From: Comamonadaceae bacterium OTU4NAUVB1
Lineage (GTDB): Bacteria > Pseudomonadota > Gammaproteobacteria > Burkholderiales > Burkholderiaceae_C
Assembly (NCBI GenBank): GCA_024372625.1
Contig: CP099605.1
Location: 744,001-808,000 of the forward strand
Reading direction: 5' to 3'
DNA length: 64,000 bases
Below are positions 36,721 through 48,446 of the stretch, in pieces (the first letter of the stretch is position 1; each line of letters starts with the position of its first letter). The position numbers and the translations under genes were made by a program. The notes beneath the pieces are model-generated. The model ran no database searches. It saw nothing but the letters and a program-made list of their open reading frames with translations, and was not told the origin of the DNA.

Positions 36721-37413
36721 TCACTCGTCCCTGCCGCCGCCGATGCCCAGCAGCATCAGCACCGACTGGAAGACGTTGTAGAGGCTCAGGTAGACGCCGA
36801 GCGTGGCCGTGATGTAGTTGGTCTCGATGCCATCCTTCACGCGCTTCAGGTCATGCAGGATGAAGGCCGAGAAGATGCCGATGGCCAGCACCGACAGGGT
36901 GATCATCAGCGCGCTCGACTGGATGAAGAAGTTGGCGATGCCCGCCACCAGCAGCATGATCACGCCGATGAAGAGCCACTTGCCCATCGACGACAGGTCG
37001 CGCTTGATGATCGACGACAGGGACGCCATGCCGAAGAAGATCGCGCCGGTTCCCGCGAAGGCCGTCATCACCAGGCCGGCGCCGTTGGCCATGCCGAGCA
37101 CGGTGCCGACGAGGCGCGAGAGCATCAGGCCCATGAAGAACGTGAAGGCCAGCAGCACCGGCACGCCGGCGGCCGAATTCTTGGTCTTCTCGATGGCGAA
37201 CATGAAACCGAAGGCGCCGCCCAGGAAGACGATCATTCCGATGCCGGGCGACATCGCGCGCGCGATGCCGGTCTCGATGCCGACCCAGGCGCCCAGCACC
37301 GTCGGCAGCATCGACAGTGCGAGCAGCCAGTAGGTGTTGCGCAGGACCTGGTTGCGTTGCGTCGGAGTGGAAAGCGTCCCGGCGTTGCCGTAGACCTGGG
37401 TGTTGTCGTTCAT
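36721..37413 (-). CDS. Bax inhibitor-1 (BI-1/YccA/YbhL) family membrane protein
   Basis: The 230-residue protein has about seven membrane helices (LLALSMLPTVLGAWVGIETG; MIVFLGGAFGFMFAIEKTKN; WLFIGVIMLLVAGIANFFIQ) and the BI-1 C-terminal signature HDLKRVKDGIETNYITATLG with SLYNVFQSVLMLLGI. Bacterial members such as YccA modulate FtsH, and some act as pH-sensitive Ca2+ channels. The ATG at 37413 gives MNDNTQVYGNAGTLS. It lies immediately upstream of the IscR-like gene and is divergent from nhaR. Confidence 0.9.
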   Translation of the reverse strand: MNDNTQVYGNAGTLSTPTQRNQVLRNTYWLLALSMLPTVLGAWVGIETGIARAMSPGIGMIVFLGGAFGFMFAIEKTKNSAAGVPVLLAFTFFMGLMLSRLVGTVLGMANGAGLVMTAFAGTGAIFFGMASLSSIIKRDLSSMGKWLFIGVIMLLVAGIANFFIQSSALMITLSVLAIGIFSAFILHDLKRVKDGIETNYITATLGVYLSLYNVFQSVLMLLGIGGGRDE

Positions 37414-37572
37414 GGTGTGTTCCTGGTTGAACCTCTGGGACGAAGGAATCGGATTCCGAAAGGGTTGTTGACCCATTCAATGTAGGGGCGACGAGACTTC
37501 GATAAAAGTCGTATTTTCAGCATCGTTTATTCGCTTTCGATTGAATGACTCGACTTTTGTAGGAGAAGTTCG

Positions 37573-38469
37573 ATGAACTACAAGCACCTCTACTATTTTT
37601 GGGCCGCTGCCAAGGCCGGTGGCGTGGTGCGGGCCGGCGAGCAGCTGCACATCACGCCGCAGACGTTGTCGGCGCAGATCAAGCTGCTGGAGGAGGCGCT
37701 GGGCTGTCACCTGCTGCAGAAGAGCGGGCGTGGCGTCGAGCTCACTCCGGACGGACGGATCGCGCTGGGCTACGCCGACCAGATCTTCACGCTGGGCACC
37801 GAACTGGAGGCGGCGGTCGGCAACCGCGACACCGGCGCGCAGACGCTCACCTTCCGGGTCGGCATCGCCGATGCCGTGCCCAAGGCGATCGCCTACCGGC
37901 TCCTGGAGCCCGCACTCACCACGCGCGAGCAGGTCCGCCTGATCTGCCACGAGGGCAATTTCCGCGACCTGCTGGCGCAACTGTCGGTGCATCGCCTGGA
38001 CCTGGTGATCGCCAACGAGCCGATGGGACGTCAGACCAGCGTGAAGGCGTTCAACCACACGCTGGGTGTGACCGACATGAGCTTCTTCGCCGCGCCGGTG
38101 CTGAGCGCGGCGCTGGAAGACAAGCCGTTTCCCTACTGTCTGGACGGCGCGCCGATGCTCATCCAGGGCGCGTCGTCGGTGATGCGCCAGCGGCTGGACC
38201 TGTGGCTGGCCGAACACGGACTGCGCCCGCGCCTGATCGGCGAGTTCGACGACGCGGCCCTGCTCAAGGCCTTCGGCGCGGAGGGCCGTGGCGTGTTCAT
38301 GTCGCCGACCGTGCTGGAGGAGGAGACCTGCGCGCAATACGGGGTCGAGGTGCTGGGGCGCGCGGCGGAACTGGTCGAGGAGTTCTTCGGCGTGTCGGTC
38401 GAGCGGCGCGTGCGCCACCCGTGCGTGGTGGCGATCACGCAGTCGGCGCGCGCGCAGTTCAAGCGCTGA
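37573..38469 (+). CDS. nhaR: LysR-type regulator, NhaR-like
   Basis: The 298-residue protein starts with MNYKHLYYFWAAAKAGGVVR, the characteristic NhaR N-terminus, and has the winged helix with recognition helix QTLSAQIKLLEEALGCHLLQ. The effector domain follows. In E. coli NhaR controls Na+/H+ antiport and nearby genes; here no nhaA is adjacent. AGGAG sits 9 bases before the ATG. It is convergent with the urease cluster, 5 bases from the ureG stop. Confidence 0.85.
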   Translation: MNYKHLYYFWAAAKAGGVVRAGEQLHITPQTLSAQIKLLEEALGCHLLQKSGRGVELTPDGRIALGYADQIFTLGTELEAAVGNRDTGAQTLTFRVGIADAVPKAIAYRLLEPALTTREQVRLICHEGNFRDLLAQLSVHRLDLVIANEPMGRQTSVKAFNHTLGVTDMSFFAAPVLSAALEDKPFPYCLDGAPMLIQGASSVMRQRLDLWLAEHGLRPRLIGEFDDAALLKAFGAEGRGVFMSPTVLEEETCAQYGVEVLGRAAELVEEFFGVSVERRVRHPCVVAITQSARAQFKR

Positions 38470-38474
38470 CCGGC

Positions 38475-39125
38475 TCAGGCGTCGACCAGCAGGCCGCGTT
38501 TCTCGATGAACGAGACGACCTCGGCCAGGCCGGTGAGGGTCTTGAGGTTGGTCATGACATAGGGGCGCTGCTTGCGCATGCGCCGCGTGTCGGCTTCCAT
38601 CACGTCCAGGTTGGCCCCCACGTGGGGGGCGAGGTCGGTCTTGTTGATGACGAACAGGTCGCTCTTGGTGATGCCGGGGCCGCCCTTGCGCGGGATCTTC
38701 TCGCCGGCAGCGACGTCGATGACGTAGATCGTGAGGTCGCTCAGCTCGGGGCTGAAGGTGGCCGCGAGGTTGTCGCCGCCGCTCTCGATGAACACGATGT
38801 CGGCATCGGGAAACTCGCCGAGCATGCGGTCGATGGCCTCGAGGTTGATGGAGGCGTCCTCGCGGATGGCGGTGTGAGGGCAGCCGCCGGTCTCCACGCC
38901 CATGATGCGCTCGGCCGGCAGCGCGCCCGAGACGGTCAGAAGGCGCTGGTCCTCCTTGGTGTAGATGTCGTTGGTGATGGCGATCAGGTCGTAGCGCTCG
39001 CGCATCGCCTTGCACAGCATCTCCAGCAGGGTGGTCTTGCCGGAGCCGACCGGCCCGCCGATGCCCACGCGCAGGGGTGGCAGGTGCTTGGTGCGATGGG
39101 GGATGTGATGGAGGGCGGAGGCCAT
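38475..39125 (-). CDS. ureG: Urease accessory GTPase UreG
   Basis: The 216-residue SIMIBI GTPase has the P-loop [15 protein letters not shown], metal-site residues around [20 protein letters not shown] (the CPH motif), IFIESGG-type Walker B ([14 protein letters not shown]) and the NKTD base-specificity motif. It supplies GTP-driven nickel delivery to apo-urease together with UreD, UreF and UreE. It is the last gene of the cluster, 67 bases after ureF. Confidence 0.97.
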   Translation of the reverse strand: MASALHHIPHRTKHLPPLRVGIGGPVGSGKTTLLEMLCKAMRERYDLIAITNDIYTKEDQRLLTVSGALPAERIMGVETGGCPHTAIREDASINLEAIDRMLGEFPDADIVFIESGGDNLAATFSPELSDLTIYVIDVAAGEKIPRKGGPGITKSDLFVINKTDLAPHVGANLDVMEADTRRMRKQRPYVMTNLKTLTGLAEVVSFIEKRGLLVDA

Positions 39126-39192
39126 GGTCTCGTGCGTCGCTTCCTGGGAGTCGGTGGGGGAGGGGGGGCTGCGTTCGCGACGCCAGCGGTCG

Positions 39193-39966
39193 TCAACTGC
39201 GGAACAGCCGGGAATATTGTGTCTCGTGGCGCGCCGACAGCACCGCCAGCATCGGCGCGAAGGCCTGGCGCTCGGCGTCGGGAAGTTCGAGCGCGCGGTC
39301 GACCGCGCCGGGAATCTCCAGCGCCAGCCGGCCGAGGATGCGCTGGCCGGCGCTCTGGCCGAGCGGCACGGATTTGACGGCCGCGCCGGTCATGTTCTCC
39401 GCCCAGCCGAAGGCGAAGGCCAGGCAGCCGTCGCGCACGCCCGCCTGCGTGCGGCTGACGGCGAAGGCGAACGCCACGGGATAGGTGATGCGCGCGGCGA
39501 GATCGCCGAAGGCCTCCGCCACATCGTCGTGGCGCAGCTTCAGCCATTCGACGAAGGAGCGGCCCATCTGTTCGGTCTGCAGCAGGAATTCGGCCGACTC
39601 GCGTGTCTGCAGCACCCAGTCGTTGAGCCCGCGCACGCGCGCCGCGTCGCCCGTGCGCCAGGCGACGATGGCTTGGGCCAACACCGGCAGGTCGCCCCGC
39701 GCGAGGCCCAGGTGCAGCTGGTCGGCGATCCAGTCGGAGGCCCGAACCTCCGAAGCGAGTCCGGCCCACTCGACGCCGGCCTCCAGGCCTTCGGAGTACG
39801 AGAAGCCGCCGATGGGCAGCGCCGGGGAAGCGAGCCAGATCAGCTGGAGCAGGCCGGCGGCGGAAAGGGCGGCCGGCGGCGTGCCAGGGAGGGCGGTCTC
39901 GGCGCCGGCCCCAGCGCCGGCGACGCTGCGGGCGTCGCGAGGGCGTTCGATGCGCGGATCGATCAT
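39193..39966 (-). CDS. ureF: Urease accessory protein UreF
   Basis: The 257-residue all-helical protein has the UreF core ([44 protein letters not shown]). UreF bridges UreD on urease and UreG. The ATG at 39966 gives an N-terminal 35-residue Ala/Pro-rich extension; a later start is possible. It begins 4 bases after the ureE stop. Confidence 0.94.
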   Translation of the reverse strand: MIDPRIERPRDARSVAGAGAGAETALPGTPPAALSAAGLLQLIWLASPALPIGGFSYSEGLEAGVEWAGLASEVRASDWIADQLHLGLARGDLPVLAQAIVAWRTGDAARVRGLNDWVLQTRESAEFLLQTEQMGRSFVEWLKLRHDDVAEAFGDLAARITYPVAFAFAVSRTQAGVRDGCLAFAFGWAENMTGAAVKSVPLGQSAGQRILGRLALEIPGAVDRALELPDAERQAFAPMLAVLSARHETQYSRLFRS

Positions 39967-39970
39967 CGAC

Positions 39971-40627
39971 TCAATGCGAATGGCCGTGCTCGCACTTGTC
40001 GTGATCGTGACCATGGCCGTCATGGTCATGTCCGTGATCGTCGTGGCCGTGCGGGGTGCCGCCGTAGGCATCGGCATGCAGCACGGGACCGACCGGTGCC
40101 CGTCCGGTCGCGGGCGCGTGCGAGTGACCATGATCGTGACCACCGCGCGAATGGCCGTGCCCGCCCGCGCCATGCGCGCCATAGGCGCCGTTCTCCGGCT
40201 CGAAGGGTTCGTCGGCGGCGCGCACGATCAGGTGCATCGCGCGCAGCATGTCGGCGAGCACGTGGTCCGGCTCGATCTTCAGGTGCGTGGGCGTCAGCTC
40301 GATCGGCACATGACGGTTGCCCAGGTGGTAGGCCGCGCGCGTCAGGTCGAACGGCGTGCCGTGCTGCGCGCAGTGCGTGACGACCAGCACCGGCTGCGGC
40401 GCGGCGATCACCTTGACGAGCGAGCCGTCCTCCACCACCAGCACGTCGCCGCCGCGCACGGCGGTGCCGCGCGGCAGGAACACGCCGATGCGGCGGCCCT
40501 GCGAGTCGGTGGCGTCGAAGCGGCTCTTCTGGCGCACGTCCCAGTCGAGTTCGACCGTCGAGGCGCGCTTGAGCAGCACGGCGGCGAGACCGCCGCCCCG
40601 GGGCATGAGTTTGTTGGCGTTGAGCAT
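39971..40627 (-). CDS. ureE: Urease nickel metallochaperone UreE with His-rich tail
   Basis: The 218-residue protein has the UreE peptide-binding domain ([20 protein letters not shown]) and metal-binding domain ([13 protein letters not shown] with the conserved metal-binding His). From about residue 150 a His/Gly/Asp-rich tail contains more than 20 histidines ([20 protein letters not shown]). The tail would store or buffer nickel. It starts 9 bases after the ureC stop. Confidence 0.96.
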   Translation of the reverse strand: MLNANKLMPRGGGLAAVLLKRASTVELDWDVRQKSRFDATDSQGRRIGVFLPRGTAVRGGDVLVVEDGSLVKVIAAPQPVLVVTHCAQHGTPFDLTRAAYHLGNRHVPIELTPTHLKIEPDHVLADMLRAMHLIVRAADEPFEPENGAYGAHGAGGHGHSRGGHDHGHSHAPATGRAPVGPVLHADAYGGTPHGHDDHGHDHDGHGHDHDKCEHGHSH

Positions 40628-40636
40628 GTAAGGGGG

Positions 40637-42355
40637 TCAGAACAGGAAGTACCGCTGCGTCATCGGCAACGAGGTCGCGGGCTCGCAGGTGAGCAGATGG
40701 CCGTCGGCGCGCACGGCGTAGGTCTGGGCGTCGATCTCCATCCTCGGCGTGTAGGCGTTGTGGACCATGTGCTGCTTGCGCACGCCCCGGATGCCCGTCA
40801 CCGCGCTCAGCGTCTTGCGCAGGCCGTAGCGCTCGCCGATGCCGGCGGCCAGACCGGCCTGCGAGACGAAGGTGAGCGAGCTGCGGTGCAGCGAACCGCC
40901 GAAGGCACCGAACATCGCCCGGTAGTGCACCGGTTGCGGCGTCGGGATCGAGGCGTTGGGGTCACCCATGGCGGCCATCGCGATGGTGCCGCCCTTGATG
41001 ATCGTGAAGGGCTTGACGCCGAAGAAGGCCGGCTTCCAGACCACCAGGTCGGCCCACTTGCCGACCTCGATGCTGCCGACCTCGTGCGCGATGCCGTGCG
41101 CGATGGCCGGATTGATCGTGTACTTGGCGACATAGCGCCGGGCACGGAAGTTGTCGTGGCGCTCGGTGTCCCCGGGCAGCTTGCCGCGCTGGACCTTCAT
41201 CTTGTGCGCGGTCTGCCAGCAGCGCATGACGACTTCGCCGACGCGGCCCATGGCCTGCGAGTCGGAGCTGAACATGCTGATGGCGCCCAGGTCGTGCAGG
41301 ATGTCCTCGGCCGCGATGGTCTCCTTGCGGATGCGCGACTCGGCGAAGGCCAGGTCCTCGGCGATGCCGGCGTCCAGGTGGTGGCAGACCATGAGCATGT
41401 CGACGTGTTCGTCGAGCGTGTTCACGGTGTAGGGCATGGTCGGGTTGGTCGACGAGGGCAGGAAGTTGTCCTCGCCCACCACGCGCAGGATGTCCGGCGC
41501 ATGGCCGCCGCCCGCGCCCTCGGTGTGGAAGGCGCAGATGCCGCGCCCCTTCACGGCCGCGATGGTGTTCTCCACGAAGCCCGACTCGTTGAGCGTGTCG
41601 GAGTGGATCGCCACCTGCGTGTCGGTCGCGTCGGCCACGTCCAGGCAGTTGCTGATCGCCGCGGGCGTGGTGCCCCAGTCCTCGTGCAGCTTCAGGCCGA
41701 TGACGCCGGCGTCGATCTGCTCGTGCAGCGCCGCCGGCAGGCTGGCGTTGCCCTTGCCGAGGAAGCCCAGGTTCATCGGGAAGGCGTCGGCCGCCTGCAG
41801 CATGCGCTCGATGTGCCAGGGGCCGGGCGTCGAGGTGGTGGCGAAGGTGCCGGTCGCCGGGCCGGTGCCGCCGCCGAGCATGGTGGTGACGCCCGAGGCG
41901 AGCGCCTCCTCGATCTGCTGCGGGCAGATGAAGTGGATGTGGCTGTCGATGCCGCCGGCCGTGACGATGTGGCCCTCGCAGCTGATGACCTCGGTGCCCG
42001 GACCGATGACGATGTCCACGCCCGGCTGCACGTCGGGGTTGCCGGCCTTGCCGATGGCCACGATGCGCCCGCCCTTCAGGCCGATGTCGGCCTTGACGAT
42101 GCCCCAGTGGTCGAGGATCAGCGCGTTGGTCATGACCGTGTCGACGGCGCCTTCGGCGCGGGTGCGCTGCGACTGCGCCATGCCGTCGCGGATGGTCTTG
42201 CCGCCGCCGAACTTCACTTCCTCGCCGTAGCCGCCGGCGCGCAGCGTGTGGTCGGCCTCGACCTCGATCACCAGGTCGGTGTCCGCCAGCCGCACCCGGT
42301 CGCCCACGGTGGGGCCGAAGATTTCGGCGTAGGCACGCCGTCCGATCGTTGCCAT
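40637..42355 (-). CDS. ureC: Urease alpha subunit (catalytic)
   Basis: The 572-residue subunit hydrolyses urea to ammonia and carbamate. Active-site features are HIHFICPQQ (nickel histidines), the carbamylated Lys in [12 protein letters not shown], the flap [10 protein letters not shown] with the catalytic His, and the Asp ligand near [14 protein letters not shown] 42355 gives [20 protein letters not shown]. The stop of ureB is 2 bases upstream. Confidence 0.98.
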   Translation of the reverse strand: MATIGRRAYAEIFGPTVGDRVRLADTDLVIEVEADHTLRAGGYGEEVKFGGGKTIRDGMAQSQRTRAEGAVDTVMTNALILDHWGIVKADIGLKGGRIVAIGKAGNPDVQPGVDIVIGPGTEVISCEGHIVTAGGIDSHIHFICPQQIEEALASGVTTMLGGGTGPATGTFATTSTPGPWHIERMLQAADAFPMNLGFLGKGNASLPAALHEQIDAGVIGLKLHEDWGTTPAAISNCLDVADATDTQVAIHSDTLNESGFVENTIAAVKGRGICAFHTEGAGGGHAPDILRVVGEDNFLPSSTNPTMPYTVNTLDEHVDMLMVCHHLDAGIAEDLAFAESRIRKETIAAEDILHDLGAISMFSSDSQAMGRVGEVVMRCWQTAHKMKVQRGKLPGDTERHDNFRARRYVAKYTINPAIAHGIAHEVGSIEVGKWADLVVWKPAFFGVKPFTIIKGGTIAMAAMGDPNASIPTPQPVHYRAMFGAFGGSLHRSSLTFVSQAGLAAGIGERYGLRKTLSAVTGIRGVRKQHMVHNAYTPRMEIDAQTYAVRADGHLLTCEPATSLPMTQRYFLF

Positions 42356-42357
42356 GT

Positions 42358-42663
42358 CTAGAGCCTTCCTTGAACGAGGCCGCGAAAGCCGTGGACGATG
42401 CGGTCGCCGGCGAAGTCGCACAGCTCGACCGTGCGCTGCTGGCCGGGCTCGAAGCGCACGGCCGTGCCGGAGGCGATGTTCAGACGCATGCCGCGCGCGG
42501 CGGCGCGGTCGAAGCCGAGCGCGCCGTTGGTCTCGGCGAAGTGGTAGTGGGAACCGACCTGGATGGGGCGGTCGGAGGTGTTCTGCACGACCATCGTCAG
42601 GGTCCGCCGGCCGGGGTTGAGGGGATGGTCGCCGTCGTCGGTGAGGAGTTCGCCGGGAATCAT
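42358..42663 (-). CDS. ureB: Urease beta subunit
   Basis: The 101-residue subunit begins [20 protein letters not shown] and contains [19 protein letters not shown], the UreB signature. The length is standard. It is flanked by ureJ and ureC on the same strand. Confidence 0.97.
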   Translation of the reverse strand: MIPGELLTDDGDHPLNPGRRTLTMVVQNTSDRPIQVGSHYHFAETNGALGFDRAAARGMRLNIASGTAVRFEPGQQRTVELCDFAGDRIVHGFRGLVQGRL

Positions 42664-42684
42664 GTCGGTCCTTGGGGTTGCGCC

Positions 42685-43305
42685 TCAGGCGAGCTGGCCC
42701 AGCAGCACGACGCCGGCGAGCGCCACCACGGCGCCGATGGCGCGCGGGAGCCAGGCGTCGCGATGGCGCAGCGTCCAGCCGAGGCCGACGCCGGCGGCGT
42801 GCAGCAGCGCGGTGGCCATCACCATGCCGACGAGCGCCGGCACGGCGCCGCCGCCGCCGTTACCGTCACCGGCGAGCTCGATGCCGTGCGCCGCGCCGTG
42901 GAACGCCGCGAACAGCCCGACCAGCCCCGCCGCCACCGGTCCGGGCAGGCGCAGCCGCGTGGCCGCCAGCAGGCCGATCACCAGCAGGGAGGCCGCGATC
43001 ATGGGTTCGACCGCCGGGACGCGCAGTCCCGCCAGGCCGGCCAGGGCGCCGGCCAGCAGCATGGACGCGAAGCCCAGCGGCGCCCACAGCGCATCGCGCC
43101 CGCCGCGCGCCGCCGATGCGCTCCACAGACCGACCACCACCATCGCGGCGAGGTGGTCCAGGCCGGTGAACGGATGCGCCAGGCCCTGCGCGAAGCCGAC
43201 GTGCGCGTGCGCCGCCGCGTCGGCGCCGACGTGCGCGAGCGCCGCCAGCGGCGCGAAGGCCAGGACCGGCAGGACGATGGCGAAGGAGGAACGGATCCGG
43301 CGCAT
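42685..43305 (-). CDS. ureJ: HupE/UreJ-family nickel-permease-like membrane protein
   Basis: The 206-residue protein has an N-terminal signal-like helix ([20 protein letters not shown]) and the HupE/UreJ motif [20 protein letters not shown], followed by five or so further membrane helices. Members are secondary transporters thought to import nickel for urease or hydrogenase. The ATG at 43305 has GGAG 6 bases upstream; a GTG at 43317 is an alternative. Insertion of ureJ between ureA and ureB is typical of Burkholderiales urease clusters. Confidence 0.92.
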   Translation of the reverse strand: MRRIRSSFAIVLPVLAFAPLAALAHVGADAAAHAHVGFAQGLAHPFTGLDHLAAMVVVGLWSASAARGGRDALWAPLGFASMLLAGALAGLAGLRVPAVEPMIAASLLVIGLLAATRLRLPGPVAAGLVGLFAAFHGAAHGIELAGDGNGGGGAVPALVGMVMATALLHAAGVGLGWTLRHRDAWLPRAIGAVVALAGVVLLGQLA

Positions 43306-43396
43306 GGGGAACTCCACTCGAAGGGAAGGTGGTTGGAAGGAAACGGGCAGACGGAGCGGCGAAGAGGAGAAGAGGCGGACGGCGCCGGCTCCCCGC

Positions 43397-43699
<303 letters not shown>

Positions 43700-43836
43700 G
43701 GGATCGGCAGCGGGTGGCTGGGAAGGACAGCCATTATGGGCAGGCCCGCACCGATGCAACAGTCGTGCCGGCCACGCCGGAAGGTCGGGTCGCCGCGCCG
43801 CCGACCCCGCACGACGCCCGCCGGCGCCCGGCCCGC

Positions 43837-44169
43837 TCAGGCCTCGTAGGCGCCGCCGTCTCGGATGCGGTGGATCTCCTCGATCTCCACCACCCACACC
43901 AGACCGTCGCCGATCTGGCCGGTGCTGCAGGCCTCGACGATGGCCTTGCGGATCGTCGGCACCATGGCGTCGTCGGCCAGCAGGCAGACCATCACCTTGC
44001 CGGAGAAGTCGGTCAGCTCCTCGCGCACCGAACGCGCATGGATGGCGGCCGGGGCGGTGAAGCCCTCGGCCTTGAGCAGCGTCACGCCGGGGAAGTTGGG
44101 GATGGCGCGCAGCGCGACGCGCAGCCGCTCCACCCGGCTCGGGCGCACGATGGCTCGGATTTCTTTCAT
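43837..44169 (-). CDS. PII-like protein of a heavy-metal RND operon (PII-NG type)
   Basis: The 110-residue protein has the PII start ([20 protein letters not shown]) and C-terminal ferredoxin-like half ([20 protein letters not shown]). The T-loop tip lacks the YRGAEY motif with the uridylylated Tyr51 of GlnB/GlnK, so it is not a classical nitrogen regulator. PII-like genes of this type have been reported next to CusA/CzcA efflux pumps (PII-NG group). It is 15 bases downstream of the RND pump gene and probably the last gene of that operon. A regulatory role on the pump or a metal-sensing role is inferred. Confidence 0.85.
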   Translation of the reverse strand: MKEIRAIVRPSRVERLRVALRAIPNFPGVTLLKAEGFTAPAAIHARSVREELTDFSGKVMVCLLADDAMVPTIRKAIVEACSTGQIGDGLVWVVEIEEIHRIRDGGAYEA

Positions 44170-44184
44170 GGTTTTCTCCTTGGA

Positions 44185-47100
44185 TCAGGCTTCGACGGGT
44201 TTTTCGTCGAACCAGCGGTAGAGGGTGGGCAGCACGACGAGCGTGAGCAGCGTCGACGAGATCAGTCCGCCGATCACCACGATGGCCAGCGGACGCTGGA
44301 CCTCCGAGCCCGGTCCGGTCGCGAACAGGAACGGCACCAGGCCCAGCAGCGCCACGGTGGCGGTCATCATCACCGGGCGGAAGCGTTGCACGCAGCCTTC
44401 GCGGACCGCCTCGGCCACGTCCAGCCCGTCCTCGCGCAGGCGCCGGATGGCGCTGACCAGCACCACGCCGTTGAGCACCGCGATGCCCCACAGCGCGATG
44501 AAGCCGACCGAGGCCGGCACGCTGAGGTACTCCCGCGTCACGAACAGCGCCACCAGCCCGCCGATCGAGGCGAAGGGCAGCACCAGGATGATCAGCCCGG
44601 CCAGGCGCACCGAGTTGAACAGCATGAACAGCAGGAAGAAGATGGCCGCGATGGTCAGCGGCACGATCACCGCCAGCGTGCTCATGGCGCGCTCCATGTT
44701 CTCGAACTGGCCGCCGTAGACGAAGGTGTAGCCCGGGGGCACGTTCACTTCCTTGGCGATGCGGCCCTGGACCTCCTGGACGAAGCCGGCCAGGTCGCGG
44801 CCCTCGACGTTGGCGCCCACCACGACGCGGCGCTTGCCGGCCTCGCGGCTGATCTGAGCCGGGCCGTCGAGCAGCCGGATCTTGGCCACCGTCGACAGCG
44901 TCACCTGCGCGCCGCCGGCGGCCGTCAGCAGCGTGTTGCCGATGGCCTCCGGCGTGGCGCGCTCGTCCTCGGGGAAGCGCACCGCCACCGAGAAGCGCCG
45001 CTCGCCCTCGTACAGGGTGGTGACTTCCTTGCCGCCGATGGCCGTCTCGATGACGTCCTGCACGTCCGACACGTTGATGCCGTAGCGCGCGATGACCGCG
45101 CGGTCGATCTCCACCATCAGCGCCTGCTGCCCCGACAGCCGCTCGATGCGGATGTCGCGGCTGCCCGCGACGTCCTTGAGCACGCGCGCCACGCCTTCGG
45201 AGATGTCCTTGAGCTGGGTCAGGTCGTCGCCGAAGACCTTGATCGCGACCTGCGAGCGCACGCCCGTGACCATCTCGTCGACCCGCTCGGAGATCGGCTG
45301 CGACAGCACGATCTGCACGCCCGGGATGCTGGACAGGCGCTGGCGGATCTCCTCGTCGATCTCGTCCTGCGAGCGGCCGCTGTCCGGCTCGAGCAGCACG
45401 ATCGGGTCGGACTCGTTGGGTCCGGCGGGGTCGGCCGGCGATTCGCCGCGACCCAGCTTGGAGACCACCGAGCGGACGCCCTTGACCTCGGCGATGCTCT
45501 TCATCGCGGCCATCTCCATGCGGATCGACTCGTCCAGCGAGATGCTCGGGACGCGGTTGATCTGCGGGGTGAGGGCGCCCTCGCGCATCGTCGGCATGAA
45601 GGACTTGCCCAGCAGCGGGAACAGCGACATCGACATCAGCAGCAGGCCCACCGCGACGGCCAGCGTCATGCGGTTGCGGCGCGTGGCGGTGTCCAGCAGG
45701 TTGAGGTAGTGGCGCTTCATGAAGGCGATGACGCGCGTGTCCTCGCCCGTGCCGCCCTTGAGGAAGAACGAGCACAGCACCGGCGACAGCAGCAGCGACA
45801 CCACCAGCGAGACGAACAGCGAGATGGCGATGGTCATGGCCAGCGGACCGAACATCTTGCCCTCCTGGCCCTCCAGCGTCATCAGCGGCAGGAACACCAG
45901 GATGATGATCAGGATGCCGAAGATGGTGGGCGTGGCCACCTCGGTGGTGGCCTGCAGGATGGTGCGGATGCGCGAACCCTTGCCCGGCTCGGCGTGGCCC
46001 AGGCGGTGGTAGACGTTCTCCACCACCACCACCGTGGCGTCCACCATCAGGCCGATGGCGATCGCCAGCCCCCCGAGCGACATCAGGTTGGCCGAGATGC
46101 CGTAGCGGTTCATGACGATGAAGGTCGTCAGCGGCGTGATGATCAGCGTGGCCACCACGATCAGGCTGGAGCGCACGTCGCCCAGGAAGATGAACAGCAC
46201 CACCACCACCAGCGCGATGCCCTCCAGCAGCACCTTGGCCACGGTCCACAGCGCGGCGTCGACCAGCTCGGTGCGGTCGTAGAAGGGCGTGATCTGCAGG
46301 CCGCCGGGCAACTGGCCCTGGGCGTTGATCTCCGCGACCCGTTCCTTCACGCGGCCGACCACCTCCTTGGCGTTGCCCCCGCGCATCATCAGCACGATGC
46401 CCGAGACCGCCTCGGTGTAGCCGCCCTTGATGATGGCGCCCTGGCGCACCTCGCTGCCGATCTGCACCTCGGCCACGTCGCGCACGAACACCGGCACGCC
46501 GGCCTGCTCCTTCAGCACGATGTTGCCGATGTCGTCGAGCGTGCGGATGATGCCCACGCCCTGGATCAGGTACTGCTCGGTGGCCAGGGGCAGCACGCCG
46601 CCGCTGGCGTTGGCGTTGTTCTGCGCGATGGACTGCACCACCTGCTGCACCGACAGCCCGTAGTGGCGCAGCCGACCCGGATCGACCAGCGCCTGGTACT
46701 GGCGCACGTAGCCGCCCTGCGAGTTGATCTCGGCCACGCCGGGGATCGAGCGCAGCATCGGGCGCACCACCCAGTCCTGCACCGTGCGGCGCTCGGCCAG
46801 CTCCTCGGGCGTGAGGGCGCGCTGGCCGTCGTCGGGGTGGTCGAGCGTGTACTGGTAGACCTCGCCCAGGCCGGTGGAGACCGGGCCCATCACCGGCACG
46901 ATGCCCGCGGGCATGCGCGGCGTGACCTCGATGAGCCGCTCGGTCACGAGCTGGCGCGCGAAATAGACGTCGGTCTCGTCGGTGAACACCAGCGTGATGA
47001 TCGACAGCCCGCTCTTGTTGAGCGAGCGCATCTCCACCAGTCCCGGCAATCCGGTCACGGCGATCTCCAGCGGCACGGTGACGAAGCGCTCGATCTCCTC

Positions 47101-47274
47101 GGGCGAGCGGCCCGGGGCCTCGGTGGCGACCTGGACCTGCACGTTGGTCACGTCCGGGAAGGCGTCGACCGACAGGTTGAGCGCGGCGCGCAGGCCGAAG
47201 CCGCACATCACCAGCGCGAGCACGATCACCACGAGCCGCTGGGTGAGGGTGGCCCGTATCAGGGAAGCGATCAT
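44185..47274 (-). CDS. CzcA/CusA-type heavy-metal RND efflux pump
   Basis: The 1029-residue inner-membrane proton antiporter exports divalent or monovalent metal ions through a tripartite complex. The first helix ([20 protein letters not shown]) is followed by the porter domain ([18 protein letters not shown], the HME-RND signature) and the second helix group with [20 protein letters not shown] carrying the proton-relay acidic residues. The two halves are repeated as usual ([20 protein letters not shown]). It lies 6 bases after the membrane-fusion gene. The metal cannot be read from the sequence with confidence. Confidence 0.93.
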   Translation of the reverse strand: MIASLIRATLTQRLVVIVLALVMCGFGLRAALNLSVDAFPDVTNVQVQVATEAPGRSPEEIERFVTVPLEIAVTGLPGLVEMRSLNKSGLSIITLVFTDETDVYFARQLVTERLIEVTPRMPAGIVPVMGPVSTGLGEVYQYTLDHPDDGQRALTPEELAERRTVQDWVVRPMLRSIPGVAEINSQGGYVRQYQALVDPGRLRHYGLSVQQVVQSIAQNNANASGGVLPLATEQYLIQGVGIIRTLDDIGNIVLKEQAGVPVFVRDVAEVQIGSEVRQGAIIKGGYTEAVSGIVLMMRGGNAKEVVGRVKERVAEINAQGQLPGGLQITPFYDRTELVDAALWTVAKVLLEGIALVVVVLFIFLGDVRSSLIVVATLIITPLTTFIVMNRYGISANLMSLGGLAIAIGLMVDATVVVVENVYHRLGHAEPGKGSRIRTILQATTEVATPTIFGILIIILVFLPLMTLEGQEGKMFGPLAMTIAISLFVSLVVSLLLSPVLCSFFLKGGTGEDTRVIAFMKRHYLNLLDTATRRNRMTLAVAVGLLLMSMSLFPLLGKSFMPTMREGALTPQINRVPSISLDESIRMEMAAMKSIAEVKGVRSVVSKLGRGESPADPAGPNESDPIVLLEPDSGRSQDEIDEEIRQRLSSIPGVQIVLSQPISERVDEMVTGVRSQVAIKVFGDDLTQLKDISEGVARVLKDVAGSRDIRIERLSGQQALMVEIDRAVIARYGINVSDVQDVIETAIGGKEVTTLYEGERRFSVAVRFPEDERATPEAIGNTLLTAAGGAQVTLSTVAKIRLLDGPAQISREAGKRRVVVGANVEGRDLAGFVQEVQGRIAKEVNVPPGYTFVYGGQFENMERAMSTLAVIVPLTIAAIFFLLFMLFNSVRLAGLIILVLPFASIGGLVALFVTREYLSVPASVGFIALWGIAVLNGVVLVSAIRRLREDGLDVAEAVREGCVQRFRPVMMTATVALLGLVPFLFATGPGSEVQRPLAIVVIGGLISSTLLTLVVLPTLYRWFDEKPVEA

Positions 47275-47280
47275 CGGCGC

Positions 47281-48435
47281 TTACTCCAGTTCGGAGCGCT
47301 TGCGCTCGTTGTTCAGATGGAAAGCGCCGCCGGACACGAAGGGCGTGCCTTCGGCGATGCCCTTGAGGACCGGGCGCATGCCGTCGCTCGGCGTGCCCAG
47401 TTCCACCGGCACCAGCCGGTAGACGTTCTCGGCGGTGCGGGTGTAGATGTGGTCGCGGTCGTTGTCGCGCACCACGGCGGCCTCGGGCACGGCCAGCACG
47501 CGCTGGGTCTTGCCGGTGATGCGCATGGTCGCGAGCATCTGCGGCTTGAGCGCGCGGTGCGGGTTGTCGACCTGCGTGCGGATCGCCACGGTGCGGGTGT
47601 CGGCCGCCACGGTGTCGCCGACCTGGACGATCTTGCCGGCGATGAGGTCGTTGCCCAGCGCCGGCACCTCGATCTCGACCGACTGGCCGGCCTCGACGGT
47701 GCGCGCGGCCTGCTCGGGCAGGGCGCCCACGACCCAGACGTTGCGCAGGTCGGCCACCGTGAAGAGGGCGTCGCCGGGCTGGGCCACCTGGCCCTGGCTG
47801 AGCGTGCGCTCGAGCACCACGCCGCTCTGCGTGGCGACGATGGCGGCGGCCGAGGCGATCGTGCCCTGGCGCTGGAGCTTCTGCAGCGCGTCGCCGGAGA
47901 TGCCCATCAGGCGCAACTGGTCGGTCGCCGCGCGCAGTTCGGCCTGCGCGATGGCGAGTTCGGCCTCGCGGCGCTGGACTTCGGCCGAGCCGATGACGTC
48001 GGCCTGGATCAGTTGGCGCGCGCGCTCGACGGCACTCGCGGCCAGGCGCAGGTTGGAACTCGCGCGCATCACGGCGAGCTGGGCGGTGGTGAGTTCGGGA
48101 CTCGTGACGTGGGCCAGCACCTGGCCCTGGCGCACGGTGTCGCCGACCTCGACCAGCACGTCGATGATGCGGCCGCTGACCGACGCGCCGATGCGCGTGA
48201 CCAGCCGTTCGTTGGCCGCCACGCGGCCGGGCACGGTCTGGGTCGTCGCGATCTCGGCCATGGCCAGCGGGCGGACCTCGAAGTTGGGCGCCATCTCCGG
48301 CTTGACGGTGACCACCATCGGGTCGGCCGGCGGCGCCGGGGCCGCTTCGGGCTCGGCGGACTTGCCGCAGCCCTGCAGGAACAGGAGGGACGCCAGGAGG
48401 ACGGCGCCGGGGAAGAGTTTGCGTGAGTGGGGCAT
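47281..48435 (-). CDS. RND efflux membrane fusion protein (CzcB/CusB type)
   Basis: The 384-residue periplasmic adaptor starts with a lipoprotein signal ([20 protein letters not shown], lipobox LQGC). A barrel-sandwich hybrid domain ([20 protein letters not shown]), an alpha hairpin ([40 protein letters not shown]) and a beta-barrel region ([20 protein letters not shown]) follow. It links the pump to the outer-membrane channel and sits between them in the operon. Confidence 0.92.
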   Translation of the reverse strand: MPHSRKLFPGAVLLASLLFLQGCGKSAEPEAAPAPPADPMVVTVKPEMAPNFEVRPLAMAEIATTQTVPGRVAANERLVTRIGASVSGRIIDVLVEVGDTVRQGQVLAHVTSPELTTAQLAVMRASSNLRLAASAVERARQLIQADVIGSAEVQRREAELAIAQAELRAATDQLRLMGISGDALQKLQRQGTIASAAAIVATQSGVVLERTLSQGQVAQPGDALFTVADLRNVWVVGALPEQAARTVEAGQSVEIEVPALGNDLIAGKIVQVGDTVAADTRTVAIRTQVDNPHRALKPQMLATMRITGKTQRVLAVPEAAVVRDNDRDHIYTRTAENVYRLVPVELGTPSDGMRPVLKGIAEGTPFVSGGAFHLNNERKRSELE

Positions 48436-48446
48436 GGGGTCCGCCT

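Noticed and set aside
43714..48426. 1570-codon plus-strand open frame
   Set aside because: It crosses antisense over the PII-like, RND pump and adaptor genes; no domain is visible and the composition is His/Arg/Asp-rich, typical of high-GC shadows.
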